From an uncultured Christensenella sp. (GTDB lineage Bacteria > Bacillota > Clostridia > Christensenellales > Borkfalkiaceae), in contig CAJTUI010000011.1 of the NCBI GenBank assembly GCA_910579705.1, forward strand, positions 21,426-85,425: a stretch of DNA of 64,000 nt, in the 5' to 3' direction. A program made the position numbers and the translations under genes. The number at the start of each line of letters is the position of its first letter. The first letter of the stretch is position 1. The notes below the pieces were generated by a model. That model ran no database searches. It was not told where the DNA came from and saw nothing but the letters and a program-made list of their open reading frames with translations. Positions 60,266 through 64,000 of the stretch are shown here, piece after piece.

Positions 60266-61912
60266 ATGAAATTACCCGAGGCAACGAACTTTATCGAACA
60301 AATAATCAACGAAGAGCTGGAAGCGGGCAAATTCGAGAGCATAGGAAACAAAATTCAGGTGCGTTTCCCGCCAGAGCCCAACGGCTATCTGCATATTGGC
60401 CACGTCAAGGCGATGTGCATTAATTTCGGCGTTAAGGATAAGTATAGCGGCAAACTCAATCTGCGTATGGACGACACCAACCCCGCGAAAGAGGATTACG
60501 AGTACGTCAATTCCATTGTGGACGCGATTAAATGGCTGGGTTTCGAGTACGACAAGCTTGTCTTTGCGTCCGATTATTACGACCGTCTTTACGAAATAGC
60601 CGAAAAATATATCTTGGACGGCAACGCATACGTGTGCGACCTGTCCGCGGCGGAAATAACCGCGACGCGCGGCACGCTTACTGAGGCGGGCACGTTTTCG
60701 CCTTACAGAAACAGGAGCGTTGAGGAAAACCTGCGGCTTTTCCGCGAGATGCGCGACGGCAAGTATGCCGACGGCGAAAAGGTTCTGCGCGCGAAAATAG
60801 ATATGGCGTCGCCCAATCTCAATATGCGCGACCCCGTGGTTTACCGCATAGCGCACGTAAATCATTACCGCACGGGCGACAAGTGGTGCATATATCCTAT
60901 GTACGATTTCGCTCACCCCGTGTCGGACGCGATAGAGGGAATAACCCATTCTCTGTGCTCGCTGGAATTCGAAAACCACAGGCCTTTGTATAACTGGTTC
61001 GTCGAAAAGGCGGGTTTCAAAGCGCCTTTGCCCAGACAGATAGAGTTTGCGCGGCTTAACATTACGAATATGCTTATGTCCAAACGCTATCTCAAAAAGC
61101 TTGTGGACGAGGGATTCGTCCGCGGCTGGGACGACCCGCGTATGCCTACGATTGCGGGGCTGAAAAACAGGGGCGTTCCGCCCGAGGCGCTTAAAAAGTT
61201 TTGCGCCGACGTCGGTGTCGCAAAGGCGTATTCCGTAGTTAGTCAGGCCCAGCTGGACAGCTGTATCAGGGATAATCTCAACGACAATGCAGAGCGCGCT
61301 ATGGCGGTATTAAATCCCCTGAAACTTACTATTACAAATTACGCAGGCGAAGAAACGCTTTCCTTCGACAAAAATCCTATGAAAGAGGACGGCGGAACGA
61401 GGGATATAAAATTCAGCGGCACAGTATATATTGACAGGGACGATTTTTCCTTGAACCCTCCCCCCAAATACAAGAGGTTGCAAAAGGGCGGCAACGTGCG
61501 CCTTAAAAGCGCGTATATCGTCCGTTGCGACGACGTAAAGCTTAACGCCGACGGCGAGGCGGAGGAACTTTTATGCACGTACTTCCCCGAAACGCGCAGC
61601 GGCTCCGACAAGCCTTGCGACGTGAAGGCAAAGGGCGTTATACAGTGGGTGGACGCAAAGTACGGCAAGGACGCGGAGTTCAGACAGTACAGCCCGTTGC
61701 TCTGCGACGAGCAGTATCCCGATCAGGATTACGCGGAAAGACTTAACAAGAACAGCGAAACGGTGTTTGCGGGCAAGGCGGAGCCCTATCTTGCCGAGTG
61801 CGCGGACGGAACGCCGTTCCAGCTTATGCGTACGGGCTACTATAAAAAGAGCGGGCGGGACGCGCTTGTGCTGTCGGAAATAGTTTCACTCAAAGATAAC
61901 TTCAATAAATAA
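60266..61912 (+). CDS. glnS: Glutaminyl-tRNA synthetase
   Basis: Charges tRNA-Gln directly. 548 residues, class I. PPEPNGYLHIGHVKAMCINFG near residues 35-55 (split around HIGH) and the KMSKS counterpart MLMSKRYLKKL near residues 266-276 are seen, followed by the GlnRS-specific beta-barrel anticodon domain (from about 345). The motif DDTNPAKEDYEYV separates it from bacterial GltX. Presence of glnS means that Gln-tRNA need not be made only by the amidotransferase (GatCAB) route, the usual route in Firmicutes. It starts 20 nt after the formate-THF ligase gene. Confidence 0.95.
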   Translation: MKLPEATNFIEQIINEELEAGKFESIGNKIQVRFPPEPNGYLHIGHVKAMCINFGVKDKYSGKLNLRMDDTNPAKEDYEYVNSIVDAIKWLGFEYDKLVFASDYYDRLYEIAEKYILDGNAYVCDLSAAEITATRGTLTEAGTFSPYRNRSVEENLRLFREMRDGKYADGEKVLRAKIDMASPNLNMRDPVVYRIAHVNHYRTGDKWCIYPMYDFAHPVSDAIEGITHSLCSLEFENHRPLYNWFVEKAGFKAPLPRQIEFARLNITNMLMSKRYLKKLVDEGFVRGWDDPRMPTIAGLKNRGVPPEALKKFCADVGVAKAYSVVSQAQLDSCIRDNLNDNAERAMAVLNPLKLTITNYAGEETLSFDKNPMKEDGGTRDIKFSGTVYIDRDDFSLNPPPKYKRLQKGGNVRLKSAYIVRCDDVKLNADGEAEELLCTYFPETRSGSDKPCDVKAKGVIQWVDAKYGKDAEFRQYSPLLCDEQYPDQDYAERLNKNSETVFAGKAEPYLAECADGTPFQLMRTGYYKKSGRDALVLSEIVSLKDNFNK

Positions 61913-61930
61913 TTACCCGCGAGGTAAGTA

Positions 61931-63121
61931 ATGGATATATTAAGTATTATAGCAATAGCCTTAACGGCGCTTTTCGCCGTCATAGGAATAATAGCGGGCG
62001 CCGTGAAAGGCTTCACCCGCGTAAAATCCTGGGCGGTGGAACTGGCGTTGACGGGGCTAATAAGTATACCGGTGTCGCGGCTTATCGGTAAAATCAACCA
62101 GACTGCGGCCGCGGTCATAACGCTGGGCGTGACGGTGGGGCTGTTGTGCCTGTTTATGTTTCTGTTTAAACTGTTTCGATATCTTTTGAACCGCAGGATA
62201 GAAAAGCGCAAAAAGCTTATGTACTATATGCAGTACGACGAAATCGAAGACAATACGGAGCAGATTTTAAACGCAATCGGCACGGAAGACAAAAAACAGT
62301 ACAAAAAACTGACTAAAAAGAAATTCAAGCAGTCGGGCGGCGCGTGGAGCGTTGTGGACAGAATATTCGGTTCCGCAGTGCTTGCGATAAAGGGCGCGGC
62401 GATAGCGGGCTTTATATGCGTTTTCGCAATCGTCGTTCTCGATTTTACCAGACTTCCCGCCGAAGGCGGAAAGCTGTACGATATGCTCGGCGGGCTGTAC
62501 TCGGGCGGAACGTGGCAGTTCTTCAAAAATTACGTTTTCGATTTTGTGGTTATCGCGGTGCTTGCGGTCTGTATCAAAAGCGGTTACGCAAGCGGAATAT
62601 CAACGGCGCTTTGGTCGCTTTTCGTTATAGGCTTGGTTGTTGGCTCTGCGGTGCTGTCGTTCAGCCTTGCGTTCAACAATCCCGATTTCGTTGCGGCCGC
62701 GCAGAAATTCGAGGGTAGCTTGTCCGAAAAGCTTTCGGGCATTTCGGGCGTGCTCGAAACTGTGGGCTTGACCTCGCTTACGATAGCAAAGGCAATTCTG
62801 GGACTGGTAATGTTTATTTTACTGCTTGTCGCTGTAATTCTCATTTCCGTTTTCGTTCCCAAGCTGATAGACAAGGCGCGCGACGGCGTTGTTTTCCGCA
62901 ATATCGACGGCGTTTTCGGCGCGGTGGTTTTAACCCTGCTCATAACGGCGTTGTTACTCGTCGTAGGCGCGGTTGCAAACTCTATGTCGGGCGCAAAGTT
63001 TATGGACGTGTTTAATAACTATTTCGATAAGAGCGGGATAGCTACATATTTCTACAACAAAAACCTGCTCAACTCGTTCGGGCTGTTTACCGACCTGCCG
63101 ACGAAGAAGTGGTTTGCATAA
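61931..63121 (+). CDS. CvpA-like polytopic membrane protein
   Basis: 396 residues. The N-terminal helices DILSIIAIALTALFAVIGII and GAVKGFTRVKSWAVELALTG (residues 2-42), with a Gly/Arg-rich turn, resemble CvpA-family proteins. A charged cytoplasmic loop (about 92-140, RRIEKRKKLMYYMQYDEIED) separates them from five or six further helices. Function is not known; CvpA relatives affect envelope stability and toxin export in other bacteria. It lies 18 nt after glnS. A terminator follows the stop. Confidence 0.7.
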   Translation: MDILSIIAIALTALFAVIGIIAGAVKGFTRVKSWAVELALTGLISIPVSRLIGKINQTAAAVITLGVTVGLLCLFMFLFKLFRYLLNRRIEKRKKLMYYMQYDEIEDNTEQILNAIGTEDKKQYKKLTKKKFKQSGGAWSVVDRIFGSAVLAIKGAAIAGFICVFAIVVLDFTRLPAEGGKLYDMLGGLYSGGTWQFFKNYVFDFVVIAVLAVCIKSGYASGISTALWSLFVIGLVVGSAVLSFSLAFNNPDFVAAAQKFEGSLSEKLSGISGVLETVGLTSLTIAKAILGLVMFILLLVAVILISVFVPKLIDKARDGVVFRNIDGVFGAVVLTLLITALLLVVGAVANSMSGAKFMDVFNNYFDKSGIATYFYNKNLLNSFGLFTDLPTKKWFA

Positions 63122-63132
63122 ATAAAAAGTCA

Positions 63133-63170
63133 ACGCGGAGCGCAAATTTATTTTGCGCTCCGCGTCTTCT
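63133..63170. terminator. Bidirectional terminator between CvpA-like and DUF1540 genes
   Basis: A 14-bp perfect stem (63133-63146 with 63152-63165) has a 5-nt loop. T-rich sequence follows in both directions. Confidence 0.85.
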
Positions 63171-63178
63171 TATAAGGG

Positions 63179-63331
63179 TTAAACTTTTTCCGAATAGCTT
63201 TCGCAACAGGTGCATTTGCTGCTGTTGCAGTTACAGCCAACGGTAATTTTATCAAGCGTGCAGTTGCAGCCGTGATAATTGTACTTGCACTTATCAACGG
63301 AGCAAGCAATATCGTTATTGAAATTCTTCAT
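63179..63331 (-). CDS. DUF1540-type small Cys-rich protein
   Basis: 50 residues (MKNFNNDIACSVDKCKYNYH at the start) with nine Cys: C10, C15, C22, C24, C33, C35, C40, C42 and C43. The spacing CSVDKCKYN...C...I.V.C...KC.CCESY fits the DUF1540 pattern of short Firmicutes proteins thought to bind metal. Strong GGAGGG site before the ATG at 63331; stop TAA at 63181-63179. It forms its own unit, ending at the hairpin at 63133-63170. Function unknown. Confidence 0.8.
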   Translation of the reverse strand: MKNFNNDIACSVDKCKYNYHGCNCTLDKITVGCNCNSSKCTCCESYSEKV

Positions 63332-63382
63332 AATACCCTCCGTTTATATTTTGCGCGTTGCGGGTTAAATTATACAAAGCTA

Positions 63383-63411
63383 TTGACAAAGCCGCGTATT
63401 AATTGTAAAAT
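63383..63411 (+). promoter_or_regulatory. Promoter of rplI
   Basis: TTGACA (63383-63388), 17 bp, TAAAAT (63406-63411). The leader is about 32 nt with ACAGGAGAAAG before the ATG at 63450. Confidence 0.8.
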
Positions 63412-63449
63412 GAAATAAAGATAAATGTTATGCCGACAGGAGAAAGCTT

Positions 63450-63893
63450 ATGAAAGTTATATTATTGCAGGACGTAAAGGGTCAGGGTAAAAAAGGCGAA
63501 GTGGTGGACGTGAACGAGGGCTATGCGAGAAACTTTTTGGTAAAAAAAGGGCTTGCGGAAATAGCAACCGCGTCCAAACTCAACGACATCAGCCAGAAAA
63601 AATCCGCCGCCGATTTCCATAAAGCGGAAGAGGTAAAGGCGACGAAACAGCTTGCCGCGGAGCTGAAAGACAAATCTTTCACGGTCAAGATAAAGGCGGG
63701 ACAGAGCGGCAAGGTGTTTGGCTCAGTCACGGGCGCAAACATTGCGGATGCATTGCAGGCGGCAGGCTATAACGTGGACAAGAAAAAAGTTGTGCTTGCC
63801 CAGCCTATCAAAAACATAGGCAATTACGAAGTGGACCTTAAACTTATGGAGGGCATTTCCACGAAAATCAAAGTGACGGTCGAAGGCGAATAA
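63450..63893 (+). CDS. rplI: 50S ribosomal protein L9
   Basis: 147 residues, standard length. The N-terminal domain is [20 protein letters not shown] (1-20), followed by [19 protein letters not shown], the L9 signature. A connecting helix (about 40-75) and a C-terminal domain with [22 protein letters not shown] (split near residues 81-102) complete it. In many Firmicutes dnaB follows rplI; here an insertion sequence starts about 30 nt downstream, so the original order may have been interrupted. Confidence 0.96.
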   Translation: MKVILLQDVKGQGKKGEVVDVNEGYARNFLVKKGLAEIATASKLNDISQKKSAADFHKAEEVKATKQLAAELKDKSFTVKIKAGQSGKVFGSVTGANIADALQAAGYNVDKKKVVLAQPIKNIGNYEVDLKLMEGISTKIKVTVEGE

Positions 63894-63923
63894 ATTTGAA
63901 AAATTAAAACGGCGCGGCAAGAT

Positions 63924-64000
63924 TGATATGCACCCCAAAAGTTAGACACTTTTGGAGGTGCATATTTTTATGAAAGAAAAAGGAAGAAAGAACAAAAAGT
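63924..64000 (+). mobile_element. Left end of an IS3-family-like insertion sequence, cut by window edge
   Basis: The end TGCACCCCAAAAGTTAGACA (from 63929) matches the terminal repeat style of IS3-group elements. A hairpin (63929-63941 with 63949-63962, one bulge) covers the ribosome site GGAGG, as in elements that block read-through translation of the transposase. The outer boundary is approximate. Confidence 0.65.
63970..64000 (+). CDS. IS3-like transposase, first residues only
   Basis: Ten codons (MKEKGRKNKK) are visible after GGAGG and an ATG at 63970. The very basic start fits the first open frame (OrfA) of an IS3-type transposase, but assignment rests mainly on the terminal repeat just upstream. 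The rest lies outside the window. Confidence 0.5.
   Translation, partial: MKEKGRKNKK

Overview
The window looks like a chromosomal segment of a Gram-positive, low-to-mid GC Clostridia-type bacterium (Bacillota), probably an uncultured gut lineage. The supporting signs are sigma-A promoters close to TTGACA-17-TATAAT, strong Shine-Dalgarno sites, mcsA-mcsB-clpC, sugar ABC importers without a local ATPase, dimeric-type glyQS, formate-THF ligase, a DUF1540 protein and the clostridial GGGtGRT/NifU-like pair. A bile salt hydrolase with every catalytic residue present points to an animal gut. The species cannot be read from the sequence.

Layout. 1-3.1 kb: a partial membrane protein, then nagB-nagA. 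3.1-16.7 kb: a glycan-uptake locus, with an ArsR-type regulator divergent from a GH2 glycosidase, two sugar ABC permeases, two lipoproteins (one a solute-binding protein) and an 1888-residue repeat-built surface lipoprotein. 16.7-29.3 kb: a tightly packed 12-gene operon behind a near-consensus promoter. It holds an ADP-ribosylglycohydrolase-family protein, YdcF-like, MBL-fold, an (alpha/alpha)6 glycosidase, an SGNH hydrolase, rhaB-rhaA-rhaD, a sugar acetyltransferase and galT-galK-galE. 29.4-32.3 kb: bile salt hydrolase, then the GGGtGRT/NifU-like pair on the minus strand. 32.3-36.4 kb: mcsA-mcsB-clpC without ctsR. 36.5-40.3 kb: a glycosyltransferase overlapping a collagen-like gene, a comEC with a degenerate C-terminal domain, and a Cys-rich small membrane protein. 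40.4-44.3 kb: an ECF S component, coaX, hom, a RimK-like ATP-grasp and tRNA-Ser(GGA). 44.3-47.4 kb: an XRE regulator broken by an in-frame TAG, an XRE-SdpI-like fusion and a MATE exporter. 47.3-50.5 kb: a preQ1-I-like riboswitch and queD-queE-folE-queC-queF, then a convergent tRNA-Ser(TGA). 50.6-53.1 kb: a SAM-clan riboswitch driving GNAT-metK-comF on the minus strand. 53.1-63.9 kb: a PflX-like radical SAM protein, an ABC-F ATPase, a membrane protein, glyQS, formate-THF ligase, glnS, a CvpA-like protein, DUF1540 and rplI. An IS3-like insertion sequence runs off the right edge.

How it fits together. The 3-29 kb region reads as a Gram-positive polysaccharide-utilisation locus. Surface lipoproteins would bind a glycan, the ABC permeases would import oligosaccharides (using an ATPase encoded elsewhere), glycosidases and esterases would trim them, and the rhamnose and Leloir pathways would consume L-rhamnose and D-galactose. 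That sugar pair suggests rhamnogalacturonan-type or mucilage glycans, which is an inference. The rest is mostly housekeeping. Two metabolite riboswitches with visible terminators and several promoters can be placed to the base, including two whose -10 box lies about 6 nt from the start codon (predicted leaderless mRNAs). No CRISPR array, prophage, rRNA or replication origin was seen.
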